64,000 nt of DNA from Agapetus fuscipes (lineage: Eukaryota; Arthropoda; Insecta; Trichoptera; Glossosomatidae): the NCBI GenBank assembly GCA_951799405.1, contig OX637336.1:17031479-17095478 (forward strand), in the 5' to 3' direction. The notes under the pieces were generated by a model. The model did no database searches and was not told the origin of the DNA. It saw nothing but the letters and a program-made list of their open reading frames with translations. Positions 20,365 through 31,102 of this stretch are shown here, one piece after another (within the stretch, counting starts at the first letter, position 1; the number at the start of each line of letters is the position of its first letter). The position numbers were made by a program, and so were the translations under genes.

Positions 20365-20445
20365 GAACATAAGCTCTGCAACTTTGCCGCCTTTCCTTGA
20401 AGCAGGGGTGGCATTGACATAATTGAAACATTTTTTTTACAGTAT
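20365..20445 (-). repeat. A-repeat, 5' third only
   Basis: GTTCATTT at the low end to TACTGTAAAAAAAATGTTTC; the GGTTGGTATGAGG start is replaced by the acidic frame that follows. Confidence 0.7.
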
Positions 20446-20600
20446 GCAGACTCAGATTCATCAGACTCAGATTCAATAATATCTCCGACTTCAGAATCAC
20501 CCGAATTACACAATTCGAATTCTAAGTCACTGTCAATAACTTCGTCATCACTAAAGTCTTGCAATTTTTCTATTTCTTCATAGGTATTTTTTCTAGCCAT
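20446..20600 (-). pseudogene. Acidic N-terminal fragment, possibly piggyBac-like transposase
   Basis: The - strand ATG at 20600 opens MARKNTYEEIEKLQDFSDDE and continues with Asp/Glu/Ser-rich sequence (DSDLEFELC, ESDESESA) until it runs into an A-repeat fragment. Short acidic N-termini of this kind are common in piggyBac-type transposases. No catalytic domain is present, and no TTAA-flanked end was identified. It may be something else entirely. Confidence 0.25.
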
Positions 20601-21219
20601 TTTCTAGAGAGAGAAAAAAATCAAATGGTTGGCACATATCACAAAGGAAAAACAATATACCTATTCAGAAAAAAAAACAACGAACTTACCGTTCTCTTCA
20701 CAAAAATATATTTATTTTATATGTGTAAAATATTATAGAACGTTTTGGGAGCCACAGGAATGACAGGACTGTTCCACTCGCTTACCCAGAAAGACGGAGT
20801 AAAGTCGTCAGCGGATAATATAGTTGACTCTCTTCCGCACAGCTGTGACGCGGTAAGCTCGCGTAAAAAAGTGAAACAAGTAGCTTATCTCTGGACCCAC
20901 CACACACACAATGGCGCGCCAGCCCTTCCCGTCCCTCACATGCTCCAGCGCTCCCCCCGCGAGGGCATAATGTGACGTGTTTCTGACCACGTGATTAGTA
21001 GAGTACGCGAATATTTATCAAAAACAATTATTTGAAGACTACATGCTTTGAATACTTAAAAACAAAAAATACAGAAATGTTTCTAAGTAGCTTTACGAAG
21101 ATTACAAAAAGTTTCAATTGAATTGCTCGATTAATTATTGAGTAATCAAATAAAACGTTTTTTTGGGGTATCTCATATACCCCGCTTAGGCCAGGGAAGG
21201 TTATATATGATTGTGGTGT
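20601..21219. other. Unassigned; GC-richer block 20800-20990
   Basis: A small palindrome GGGGTATCTCATATACCCC occurs near 21165-21183. 20800-20990 is GC-richer, with open frames on both strands but no domain. It may be the 5' region of the element ending at 20600. Confidence 0.3.
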
Positions 21220-21343
21220 AATCTATCTGTAATCTAAGTTGCAAAGATACATTCAAATTTATATCAAATGCATGCCCACAGACACGTGTAAGTTCGCGCT
21301 TACAAATGCTGCGTGTGTACTAACAATTAAAAAAACAAACCTC

Positions 21344-23488
21344 TTCTTCTTCTTCTTGTGCCACTTCTAACGAAGATCGGCGATCATCATAGCTATTTTG
21401 AGTTTTGATGCTGCGGCTCGAAATAGGGACTTGGTGCTTCTGCCGAACCACTGTCGCAGGTTCTTCAGCCACGATGTCCTTCGGCGTCCCTGAGATCTTC
21501 TCCCCTCAATCTTACCCTGAATGATAAGATGAAGGAGACGGTACTTCTCATTTCTCATAATGTGACCGAAGAACATTAGCTTTCTCTGCTTAATGGTAGG
21601 CAGGAGCTCCTTTGTAGTGCGCATTCGTTGAAGGACTTCTTCATTGGTGACTCGATCACGCCAAGAGATCCGAAGCATTTTTCGGTATAAACACATCTCG
21701 AATGCTTCAATACGTCTCTCCAGTGCCTGCGTGAGAGTCCATCCCTCCATACCATACAGAGCGATTGGGAAAACGTAGCACCTCACTATGCGCTTCCGGA
21801 GTTCAAGGCTTAAATTTCGGCACAACAGTAATTTGCTCATTTTAGCGAAGACATTTCGGGCTTGCTCTAGTCTGCTTCTGACTTCTTGACACATGTCCCA
21901 CTTTTCGTTGACCACACATCCCAGGTACCTGTAACTAGTGCATCTTTCAATGCTTTCGCCATCTAGTTCTACATGTACGGAGGCGTTTGTGTTTCTGCTG
22001 ATAACCATGACCTTGGTCTTCTTAAAGTTTATGTTAATGCCAGCTTCTTTGCTAGCGACATTTATTCTGGTCAACAATGTTTGCAGATCCGCCTGAGTGT
22101 CAGCGAGTAGGACTGTGTCATCGGCATACCGCAGGTTGTTTACCAGCTGCCCGTTGACAACAATGCCTTCCCTAGCCTCATGAAGTGCTTGCGCCATGAT
22201 CCTTTCTGAATATAGGTTAAAAAGTGTTGGTGACAGTACGCATCCCTGTCTAACTCCTCTTCTGATGGGTATTTGTCTGGTCTCTGAACTCTCTACAAGC
22301 ACTGAAGCAGTTTGCTGCCAATATATATTTGCAATAATGCGAGTGTTTTTATCGTCTATCCCAATGTCTTTCAGTATACTAATCAGCTTGTCGTGTCTCA
22401 CTCTGTCAAAGGCCTTTTCGTAGTCAATAAAGCAAACATAAACATCTTTATTCATATCGAGACAACGTTGTACTAAAACCTGTAATCCAAACAGAGCATC
22501 TCGTGTGCCAAAGCCGTTCCTAAAACCAAACTGTTCGGCTGATAACTGTTGGTCACACTGTTGGTATATTCTCTTTAGTATAATTTTCAGGAAAGATTTC
22601 ATCACATGACTCATTAAGCTTATTGTTCGATGTTCTTCACATTTTTTAGCATTAATATTCTTTGGTATAGTGATGAAGTAGGATTTTAACCAAACCTCTG
22701 GCAGATTACCACTTTCATACACTTTGTTGAATAGCAATGTAATCTTTTTGAGTGCATTTCCTTCCATTAACTTCAGAATCTCTCCGTGGATGTTGTCTGG
22801 ACCGGGTGATTTCCCATTTTTTATTTGCTTGATAGCATACTCAACCTCATCTTGTAGGATCTGGGAGCCGTCCATTGCTATTTCAACACCATGTCTCTCG
22901 TTACGTGTATCCATATATAGCTTTTCAACATATGTCTCCCATAGCACCTTTTTTTCATCTATGGTCACTGCTTAATTACCATTGTTATGCATTAGCTGTG
23001 TAAGGGGTCTTCCTCTACCCTGTTTTATTGATTCCTTGATCCTTTTATGGAGATTGAAGGTGTCGTGCCTGTTATCAAGGTCTTCCATTTCAGTGCATCG
23101 CTCCTCTTCCAGCTTTTGTTTTGCTTCTCGGATCTTTTTCTGGATTTCTTTGTGTACTTCCCTATATTTCTGACGATCCCTTGGTAACCATTTTCTTCTC
23201 TCCTCCATTAAGGATAAAATATCATCTGTGATCCATTCTTTGTGTGCTCGTTTTGCAGTCTTCAGATATTTTTCACTGGTCTTACACATAGTATCCTTTA
23301 AGCCATTCCACAATTGTTCCACCTCAGATACCTCAGATAGGTTTTGTATTCCGTTTTCCAGTTCATTTCGCACCTTTTCTTTGATGTTTTGTTCCTTGAG
23401 TAGTCTTGGGTCTGTTGCAATTTTCTTGACTTTTTTGGGTACTTTTTTCAGTTTTAGTAGAATTTTCCCCATTAGTAAACTATGGTCG
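21344..23488 (-). mobile_element. 5'-truncated RTE retrotransposon, 2145 bp
   Basis: Flanked by a perfect 11-bp duplication AAACAAACCTC (21333-21343 and 23489-23499), as made by target-primed reverse transcription. The 5' end begins inside the endonuclease at an SDH-type motif (FDHSLLMGKI). The 3' end has a (GAA)n tail next to the low-coordinate duplication. Confidence 0.9.
21367..23475 (-). pseudogene. RTE endonuclease C-terminus plus reverse transcriptase, one in-frame stop
   Basis: Non-LTR retrotransposon polyprotein, whose role is nicking target DNA and copying the element RNA into it. The part from 23475 to 22975 covers the last endonuclease residues and the basic linker (EERRKWLPRDRQKYREVHKE). 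A TAA at 22972-22974 then interrupts the frame before the reverse transcriptase. The RT shows GKSPGPDNIHGEI, the fingers region, VRQGCVLSPTLFNLY and the catalytic YADD box (NLRYADDTVLLAD). The C-terminal region contains LYGMEGWTL and a GRRRTSWL-like end. Apart from the stop, the frame is open for ~700 codons, so the copy is young. This is a different RTE lineage from 37660-38412. Confidence 0.9.
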
Positions 23489-23617
23489 AAACAAACCTCA
23501 AAAGAATATAAACCCTGCAACTCTTGCCGAACTTCCCTGAAATAGGGGTGACATTGGTAAAGTGAACCATTTTTTACAGCACGGGGGGTCAGCTTCATAC
23601 CAACCTTTAGGTCAAGG

Positions 23618-23701
23618 GCATAAAGCATACCTACAGGAGAAAAATATATTATAACTGAATTTAAAAAAAGGTTTTTTAGGCTTTCACAGCCGGATTCAGA
23701 C
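23618..23701. other. Short unassigned spacer
   Basis: AT-rich DNA between the A-repeat start and the hairpin. Confidence 0.3.
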
Positions 23702-23840
23702 GGTTGATTTTGTTTTTCCGGGCTTTGACCGTGGTTCATAGTTTTGTTCTTCTTAGTGAGACTTCTTGAAGACTCAAGAAGAAGAAAAGGAAGAACAACA
23801 CTATGGACCACGGTGAAAGCTGGAAAAGACAAAATCAAGC
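23702..23840. repeat. Fold-back hairpin, ~50-bp arms
   Basis: The left arm (23702-23751) and right arm (23791-23840) are inverted copies sharing GATTTTGT, CTTT-ACCGTGGT-CATAGT and TTGTTCTT, about 88% by eye. The loop is rich in GAAGA. Confidence 0.75.
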
Positions 23841-24117
23841 AAAAAATAAAAGGTTTTCCGTCACTTTGCTAATGGACCTTAGTGGACAAGTGAAATTGTA
23901 ATGAATTATTTCTTCTCCTTCTAACTATTCCCCCACCTCCTCCCCGCTTCTTCCACTTCCTCCAAGGTCTTCAGGGTCTTAGTTTCAATTAATGGCTGCT
24001 CTGCCAAAGAAAACCTCCCCGCTCGGGAACCGTCACAAGCCCACTTGATTGTTAACTACAATAACAACGGCCTAGTCAAGCCAAGAACGAAGCTGTCAAA
24101 CAACCGTATTCTTAATC
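23841..24117. other. No feature recognised
   Basis: C/T-rich segment at 23910-23970; otherwise unassigned. Confidence 0.3.
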
Positions 24118-24350
24118 GGTCAGTAGTCCAGTGATTACAGTATCTGTAATCTAAGTTGCAAAGATATATGTGCATTCAAGGCTAATATTTAATGCATGAC
24201 CACAAGCAGGCACACGTAAGTTCGCGCTCACACATATTGCATGTGTACTTACAAAATAAACCAAACCTCAAATGAACATAAAATCGCTACACCTGCCGCC
24301 TTTCCATAAAACCGGGGTAGTATCTGAGCCATGGCTGTGCTGTGTGTGAA
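24118..24350 (-). repeat. A-repeat, 3' part, with SINE-B head scrap at its edge
   Basis: 24118-24141 (CAGTAGTCCAGTGATTACAG) looks like a SINE-B A-box region on the + strand. From 24142 a - strand A copy runs from TCTGTAATCTAAGTTGC to CCTTTCCATAAAACCGGGG. Confidence 0.65.
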
Positions 24351-24394
24351 AAGTACCGTTAGAAATGATTTCGAAGCATAAGTTGTGACCCATG

Positions 24395-24590
24395 TCGGTG
24401 TTATGGCCGAGGAGTCTAGTCGCTTTTCTGAACTAGCGTATTTGAAACAGAATAAAGCTGGTTCGAATCACGTCTGGCCCATTTGACCATAACTTCGACC
24501 CTGGTTCAACAGATGCCATTGCATGCACACAAGCTTCTGCTTTCGCATGATGACAACTGGCCAGGTGAAATAGGTTGATGAATTGTCTTA
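24395..24590 (+). repeat. SINE-D
   Basis: tRNA-Ser/Leu-type head (TTATGGCCGAGGAGTCTAG; B box GGTTCGAATC) and body CTTCGACCCTGGTTCAACAG. It matches 52350-52580 (+) and 40520-40725 (-). Confidence 0.8.
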
Positions 24591-24645
24591 CTCTTCACAC
24601 ATCATAAAAAAAAGTTTCTCACTCCAATGCTACTCTTGTGTACAG

Positions 24646-24699
24646 GAAACAGTAAGACATTTCACTAAATGTGTAGCTCAGAAACGTGTTGAATGCAAG
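24646..24699 (+). CDS. Candidate second coding exon of the proline-rich gene
   Basis: A 54-nt open block (18 codons, starting ETVRHFTKCVAQ) lies between a pyrimidine-rich acceptor ending TGTGTACAG and a donor AAG|GTAATA. Both ends are phase 0, matching the phase-0 donor at 14572/14573. Joined, the protein would continue ERFSQ-ETVRHFTK. It is short, so chance is possible. The ~10-kb intron implied is full of repeats. Transcript evidence would decide. Confidence 0.45.
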
Positions 24700-25244
24700 G
24701 TAATACTTTCCTGTTCACAAATCTGTTTTAAAATTTCTTTAAAATTTTTGGAAAACAAAATGTGTGTGAATAGTACTCTAAGTGGTTTTTCTCAATTTTC
24801 ATTACTGCCAAATTTATACACACTCTGAAATTACTCAACTTTTGCGAAGTGCGTCGATAAAAACGGCTGAAACTTTTTCCTTCCACTTGTTGCCATCTTC
24901 GCATTTTAAATATTTTCCAAACTCACCCCATGTGTGTATAACACATCCAGCTACCCCTATTTTTGATATGAAAAGTTTTTCACTTTATGGCTTTGGGGTG
25001 TTTTTTGAAACGCTTCCATATTATTATTTTTCTTAGTTGATGGATCTAAAATGTGATGGTTTTAGTTTTGGTTATACACTACCAACGTGGTGAGTGAGTT
25101 TTCGACTATCTAGAACAATCTAGTTAATGCAGGTTAAGGTTAAGTTTTTATAAATATTCAAAAATTTATCAGCAAAGTCATATTTTCAATTAACAGGCTC
25201 ATTTATATTTGAGCGCAGTATTTTTTTCTTGACGCGTAGTGCTC
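24700..25244. other. No feature recognised
   Basis: AT-rich; open frames at 24583-25036 carry no recognisable domain beyond the exon candidate. Confidence 0.35.
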
Positions 25245-25560
25245 AAAGGGGTCGCATGTGGCGAGTAGAACCTATTTATTTTTACAGGCAAAGGGTTCGG
25301 CCTTACCCTAACCATTTCAGTTGAAGTGTGAGCTTCCCAGCTACCGACCCCTCATTTCATGTGAAGGCTGAGTAAACCTTGCCGGTTTTTATTTATTTTG
25401 AGCTTGAAATAAAAACCTAAACGGGAAATCATTTCTGACACCCTTTGTGGGATTTGAAAATTTGTGGAAATGCTTGCACTCTACAACTGAGCTATCGCCT
25501 AATTAACTAGCTAACCCCTTGGGGGAAAAGTTACACTATATGTGTAGCTTAGTAGCGCCA
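25245..25560 (-). repeat. SINE-C, with a + strand tail scrap
   Basis: The - strand copy (TTTCAACTGAAATGG-type palindrome region, weak B box) spans 25245-25505. A + strand 3' scrap with GTTACACTATATGTGTAGCT follows at 25525-25560. Confidence 0.75.
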
Positions 25561-25565
25561 AATGT

Positions 25566-25670
25566 GCATTCACCTTTCAACTCCTTTACCTGAATCCGGG
25601 GTGGTATTGGCAATGTTTTTCCATCTTGGGCGGTCAGCCTCATACCAATCTATTAGTTAAGAAACCCAAC
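25566..25670 (-). repeat. A-repeat, 5' part
   Basis: CTTTACCTGAATCCGGGGTG to CAGCCTCATACCAATCTATT; diverged. Confidence 0.75.
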
Positions 25671-26299
25671 GTTTTAGTCTAGTAAATAATTCTAATATAC
25701 ACGTACGTTATACATCCAACTTATTGTTATGTTTATCATACATCCCTATTTCGCTGTAGTCCACTATCTGTCTACTTTGTTATACGCCACTAGGGGTTGA
25801 AGCGGCAAGTTTTTGCGCCCCTTGCATGAAAGCCTTTTCAGGGCACAAAAAATGGAGCTCTGAAATATTTATTTAAACTACTGCCTACAAATACTGCAAA
25901 CTGTGTGTTAAAAAAACCTCCGTGATACATGGTATAATAGAAGCTTTTTTTCGTTTTTGTTTCCAAGCTTTTAATACAATTCTTTGAAGTTAGTTAATAG
26001 TGAACAGGCAACGTTTTTAGTAGGTAGTTCATGTGAATTGCAAAAAGAAGGTTTAGAAAATGTAAAACCGGAAGCTTTCAAGCCAAGTCATCATAATTCT
26101 TCTTTTTCATTTAGTGATCTTTTTACCTAAGATTGACTATCATCTTGGTCATTTTTTATTGCTCTTTACTAGAATATGATTCTGTAAATAAATCTTCACA
26201 AATACTCGAGAATAAAGACGGTTCATAAGTCACTCATTAAATAGGATAGCCAACTCAAAAGGCATTCGATAAGACATAATATTACCTTTCTTAGCAACA
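25671..26299. other. No feature recognised
   Basis: Unassigned AT-rich DNA. Confidence 0.35.
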
Positions 26300-26400
26300 T
26301 GTATATAATCTATAATAAAAATTGCAATGATATATTAACATTCAGAACTCATATCAAATGCATGCCCATAAACTGTCACATTTAAATTTTATCATCTAGT
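26300..26400 (-). repeat. A-repeat, 3' part
   Basis: GTATATAATCTATAATAAAAA tail, then ATATCAAATGCATGCCCA. Confidence 0.65.
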
Positions 26401-27447
26401 GATTGTGTGTGTACATAACGTTCTGGTGGTAGAATGATCTGATGAATGGGAGAAAGACCCCTCTGGTTCCCTATACAAAAGAACAATTCGCTGAGTAACA
26501 CATAAAGACAGTGATTGTCAAGTTGCGAAATAAATTGTGAAAAATAAATTATGTTAAAAAGAAATTATGGCATTTAATTAAAAAGAGAATCCAGCAGTAA
26601 AACGTAACTATATAATCTATCTCTGTGCCTCCTGTGAAAAGTGATACAACTCAAAAATCATCATTTTACAGGAGAGCAAAAACAAGATTTAAAAAATTCT
26701 AATTCATGAACTAAGTGGGCTAGGTTACACATAAGTACCTTATTTTGTAGATAAAAACATTCACTTTCACTGTGCATTCTAATTTTTATGGTTACTATTA
26801 TAGTTTACAAATAATTTATTAAACTCTGTCAGTTGTACCTTTTTTTTGCCTGTACTTGTATCATTTATTACGTGATAAATGATACAAGTCGAGTTATATT
26901 ATATTGCACCTATAAGTTGTCTTTGAGTAAAGTGATACACAAAAAGCTTAATATTTTTTAAATTTAATAACTCATAAGATAATGGTCCAGGCAGAATGTT
27001 GCTCAAACTAATTATAAAAATACTACCCCAAAGACACAATTGTTGTAGACTTAAAATAGTAGTATTTTCATAATTTACCTGAATCGTATAACTTGGCTAA
27101 AATTCCAGTCAAAAATTGGTGTAAAGTGATATAAGTCGAGATGTATCAATATTCACGATAGATTTGTAAAAAACAATGTGTGGATCAATTACTAAAAGGG
27201 ATACAACTTGACTTATATCACTTTTCACGTTTTTTTGCCTAAATCCTGCCAGTTATATTTCCTAAACTATAGCAGATAGAAGAATGTGAGTAAGACCAAA
27301 AAATCACTAATTTTTACTTTCTTGCTATAGCCGAAGGCTATAAAAGAAAGTTATGATTTGGTGTGAAAAAAAAAATTCGAGGTTTTCACGGAAATGAGTT
27401 GTCCTGGTGCAGGACATGCCAAAAAAAACTATCTTTCAAAAACGTCC

Positions 27448-27510
27448 GTCTGTATGTATGTATGTATGTATGTATGTATGTATGTATGTATGTATGTATG
27501 TATGTGTGTG
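27448..27510 (+). repeat. (TATG)n microsatellite
   Basis: About 13 perfect TATG units followed by TGTG repeats. Confidence 0.95.
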
Positions 27511-27599
27511 TGTCACTTTCCAAAGTATAAGACCTAGAGATACCAAATTTTGGCTACATCAACTTTTTTGGACATGTATTAAGTATGCATAACATGGCA

Positions 27600-28545
27600 T
27601 TACACCAACTTGAAAATTCAAGATGGCTGCCATACAAAAAAAACATAAAATTGCACTTTTCTCAAAAACGGCTCCAAGAATTTTTCTTAAATTTTCAGAG
27701 TTGCCACTAATTAATTTTTAACTTAATAAATTAGTTATGGCAACACTCTTACTAATCTGTGTCTATGGGCTGCCATATGAAAAAAACAAACGATTGTGAT
27801 TTTCTCGAAAGTTAAGGTGTCAACAAAAATATAATGTTCTACAATATTGTGGACAACATAAATTTCTACAAGTTAAGAAAAAAATTTTTTTGAAAAAATA
27901 AATAAAAAGCACCGTTTACACGACCTGAAATTTTAAATCGAAAATATTACAAAAACCTATTAAAATGCAAGATATTTAAATTTGTTTTAGATTTGATAGA
28001 AAGAACAAGCTTATCACTTTAATTCATAATCATTTTTTTTTTACTTTTTTGAAAATTCAAGATGGCTTCCGAAGAGCTGAAAATTTAAAATGCGATTTTC
28101 TCAAAAACGGCTCCGACGATTTTTCTTAAATTTTTTGTGAGTCCATTTATATAATAGTGCTATCTAATAATTATAATCATTTCTTCATCATAATCTCGGT
28201 TTAGGGAGTTGCCATATAAAAGAAAAAAATAATGGTAAAATCCTCGGCAGTTAGAGGGTTAATAAAAAAATAATGTAGCGCAAATGTAAAATAATAATAA
28301 TAACCTATATATTGCCATCATTATTTTTTCCAAAAAATGAATCAAAAGCATAGCCGCCATACAAAGTGAAAATTTTCCATACAAAATGTAATAGCAATTT
28401 TCTTGGTAGTCAAAGGGTTAAAAATAGATAAAAGGCTGCGATTCTTAAAATTTTATAAATACCAATTATAATCAATCGTTACTTTTTCAAAATATAACTA
28501 AAAAGTTTACCCACCATACAAAGTCCTAGTTTGCATACAGAAGGG
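27600..28545. repeat. ~440-bp segment present twice in tandem
   Basis: TTGAAAATTCAAGATGGCT recurs at about 27613 and 28053. Each is followed by TTCTCAAAAACGGCTCC and ATTTTTCTTAAATTTT at matching spacing. The copies are diverged. Confidence 0.6.
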
Positions 28546-28556
28546 TTCAATGACCA

Positions 28557-29492
28557 TCTATAATAATCTAGAATATAAGTTGCAATGAAATATAAACATT
28601 CAAAACTAATATGAAATGCATGCCCACAAACAGGTACGTGTAAGTTCGCGCTTACGAATGCTGAATTTGTACTTACAAATTAAAACCAAATCTCAAATGA
28701 ACATAAAACCTGCAACTCTTGCCGACCTTCCTTGAAACAGGGGTGACATTAACAAAGTGAATTATTTTTTACACTTTGGGAGGACTGAGAAATACGAGAA
28801 AATTGAGATAAGACTGAATGAAAAAAGAGTGGAGGTCGTGAAAGAATTTGATTATCTGGGAAGCAAGTTTGAGTCGAATGCGAAATTGACGAAATAATTG
28901 GAAAAGCGCGCTAGTAGAGGAAGAAGTGTAATGGAAACGATTGGAAGCATTACAAGGAATAGGAAACTTACGAAGAATATGAGATCGGCGGTCCACAATG
29001 GCATATTGGTTGGTGGAAGTGAGGCTTAATGAATGTGAGCTGAGTAAAGTATGTAAGTACGGTTGAAATGGCTTACCTGAGAGCAATGGCTGGAAAGACA
29101 CTGAGTGATAGAGTACGTAATGCTTGAGTGATGAACGAGTGTGGTATAAAAGAGAATATGAGAATGAAAGTACAAAAAAGTAAGATGAGATGGTTCAGAC
29201 ATCTTGAAAGAATGGATGATGAACAACTAACGAAGAAAGTGTACAAAGAAAATGTTAGAGGAAAGCGCGGAAGGGGAAGGCTGAGGAAAGAATGGTTAGA
29301 CCAAATAGGTGAGATTGCGAAAGAATGGATCCTGCAGAGTGAGAATAAGAGAAGAGTATGTATGAAAAAGGTGATGACAGCAAAAAGTGGAGGCGCATCT
29401 GCGAAGGTACCGGCCACCCCTAATGAAACGGTGGCAGGATACAGTACAGTACAGTACAGAGGTCAGCTTCATACCAACCTATGAGTCGAGGA
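28557..29492 (-). repeat. A-repeat split by an RTE fragment
   Basis: The 3' and middle parts lie at 28557-28778. The first ~32 bases of the unit (GGTTGGTATGAAGCTGACC on the - strand) are at 29461-29492. The RTE fragment between them is on the + strand. Confidence 0.8.
28779..29460 (+). pseudogene. RTE C-terminal fragment with stops
   Basis: Same family as 37660-38412. Recognisable pieces are EFDYLGSKFESN, KMRWFRHLERMDDEQLTKKV and GKRGRGRLRKEWLDQIGEIA. Stops break the frame near 28895, 29026 and 29125. The 3' end passes into an ACAGT-repeat tail. It is truncated before the RT catalytic box. Confidence 0.85.
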
Positions 29493-29494
29493 TC

Positions 29495-29605
29495 TTTCTT
29501 GTGTAATTGGCGCTTTTTCCAGAGAAGACCAACCTCGCAGAGGGCTCTTGAGGTGTGATTCACACAAAACGGCGCTCACCAAATAAATCATCCAAATATT
29601 TTTTA
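29495..29605 (+). repeat. SINE-B 3' third
   Basis: Begins at TTGTGTAATTGGCGC and keeps the L2-like tail GAGGGCTCTTGAGGTGTGAT through AATAAATCATCC. Confidence 0.85.
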
Positions 29606-29881
29606 TTCACTTAAGAATTTATATGGCTATTTCCATATTCGCACGGGTATGCAGGTACACACCGCGGTGGAATAAAATTGATTTATTATCGATATATTAT
29701 ATTTTCATTGAAACTGCAAAAGCTGGTAGGTGATTATAGCTTAACAAACGTCATACAGTGGGTTAATTTTTGCAAGAAAGTCGAGTGCAGATTCTGTGCA
29801 ATTTATTTTCTGATTATTTCTATGTAAAAATCTCAAAAAGGGTATAACTCGAGTTGTATCACTTTTCACAGGAGGTACAGA

Positions 29882-30136
29882 TCTATAATCTAAGCTGCAA
29901 ATATAAGTTAACATTTAAGGCGCATATAGTAAATGCATGCCCACAGACAGGCACATGTAGGTTCGTGCCTACACATTCTGCATGTGTGCATACAAATAAA
30001 AAGAACTTCACATGAACGTAAAACTTAAAACGTTAAACTCCTGCCGCCTTTCCCTGATACTGGGGTAGCATTGGCAAAAGTGAACCAATTTTTACAGCAC
30101 GGGGGGTCAGCCTCATACGAACTTATAAGTCAAGGA
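29882..30136 (-). repeat. A-repeat, full length
   Basis: TCTATAATCTAAGCTGC tail at the low end; start CCTTGACTTATAAGTTCG at 30136. Confidence 0.85.
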
Positions 30137-30309
30137 GCGGTTCGCGCTTACAAATGCTGAATGTGTACTTACAAATTAAAATTCAAACCTCAAATGAACA
30201 TAAGCCCTTCAACTTTAGCCGATCTTCCCAAAAACAGGGGTGACATTGGCAAAGTGAACCATTTTTTCATTATGGTTGGTCAGCCTGATCCCACCACATA
30301 AGTCAAAGG
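30137..30309 (-). repeat. A-repeat, 3'-truncated, back-to-back with the previous copy
   Basis: Starts in the body (GGTTCGCGCTTACAAATGC) directly at the end of the preceding copy and runs to the CCTTTGACTTATGTGG start. Confidence 0.8.
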
Positions 30310-30546
30310 AATGCCCCCATCGGATGTGATTTCTCACTTCCAGTGCTCTGACCAGTCGTAGTTCTTTTGTTGTTATTACCATCTTCTTTACTTTTCTTAT
30401 AGCGCAGGAAGACACGAAATCTTCTTTGCTATTGGTCTTGTTTTGTGTCTTTAAAAATACAAATCAAGACCTTAAATTCGTTCCATTTCACTGTTTTTGT
30501 CATATCTTTGAAAGTTACTTATGCCTATATCATTATTGATGCAATT

Positions 30547-30820
30547 CCTTGACTTATAGGTTGGTATGAGGCTGACCACCCATACTGTAAAAAATGGTTC
30601 ACTTTGCCAATGTCACCCCTGTTTCAGGGAATGTCGGCAAGAGTTGCAGGGCTTATGTTCATTTGAGGTTTGGATTTTATTTGTAAGTAAACAATCAGCA
30701 TTTGTAAGCGCGAACTACACGTGTTTGTTTGTGGGCATACATCTGAGAGCTTTGAATGAATATATCCTTGCAACTTAGATTATAGATAGATTATAGATAT
30801 ATTATAGATAGATTATAGAT
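30547..30820 (+). repeat. A1-repeat with long (GATTATA)n-type tail
   Basis: CCTTGACTTATAGG start; the tail has about five GATTATAGATA units to 30820. Close to the copies at 38539 and 55158. Confidence 0.95.
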
Positions 30821-30940
30821 GCAACAGTTGAACTTTGCGAAAAAAGTACGATTCATTTTTGACTCCAAAACGTTTTTCGCATCATTCTTATAGCATTCCC
30901 ACTATTTGTATGAAAACTCGCTCGCTAATTCGCTCAATTT
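30821..30940. other. Short unassigned spacer
   Basis: Nothing seen before the GC-rich minisatellite. Confidence 0.3.
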
Positions 30941-31102
30941 CACCGCGCCGCTACCCGCTTCGCTTTCCTCGCTGCTACCCTCGCCGCTACCCTCGCCGCT
31001 ACCCTCGCCGCTACCCTCGCCACTACCCTCGCCGCTACCCTCGCCGCTACCCGCTTCGCTTTCCTCGCCGCTACCCTCGCCGCTACCCGCTCCGCTCGCA
31101 CG
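30941..31102 (+). repeat. GC-rich minisatellite, 12-bp unit CGCTACCCTCGC
   Basis: About eleven units, some changed to CGCTACCCGCTTCGCTTTCC. The array gives open frames in several phases on both strands (Gly-Ser-Gly-Glu on one, Arg-Tyr-Pro on the other); these are products of the repeat and not evidence of a gene. Confidence 0.85.

Larger units (their letters stand above)
21220..23617 (-). repeat. A1-repeat split by an RTE insertion
   Basis: The 3' half is at 21220-21343 and the 5' half at 23489-23617 (- strand). The halves join across the 11-bp duplication of the inserted RTE (21344-23488). Confidence 0.9.
26622..29881. mobile_element. TIR-bounded block, 3.26 kb, with nested insertions
   Basis: Inverted ends of about 31 bp, TCTGT(G/A)CCTCCTGTGAAAAG followed by TGATACAACTC, differ at one position. 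Internal partial copies of the end (GTGATATAAGTCGAG, ATATCACTTTTCACG) lie up to 27240. The block contains a microsatellite, a duplicated ~440-bp segment, an A-repeat, an RTE fragment and a SINE-B end. No transposase was found. The ends share the first eight bases (TCTGTACC) with the MITE at 2103-3491. Confidence 0.65.

Noticed and set aside
20446..20600. Confident piggyBac call
   Set aside because: Only an acidic N-terminal stretch is present; no DDD core and no TTAA-flanked inverted ends were found.
27407..27592. Frame with repeated Met-Tyr-Val-Cys
   Set aside because: Translation of the (TATG)n microsatellite.
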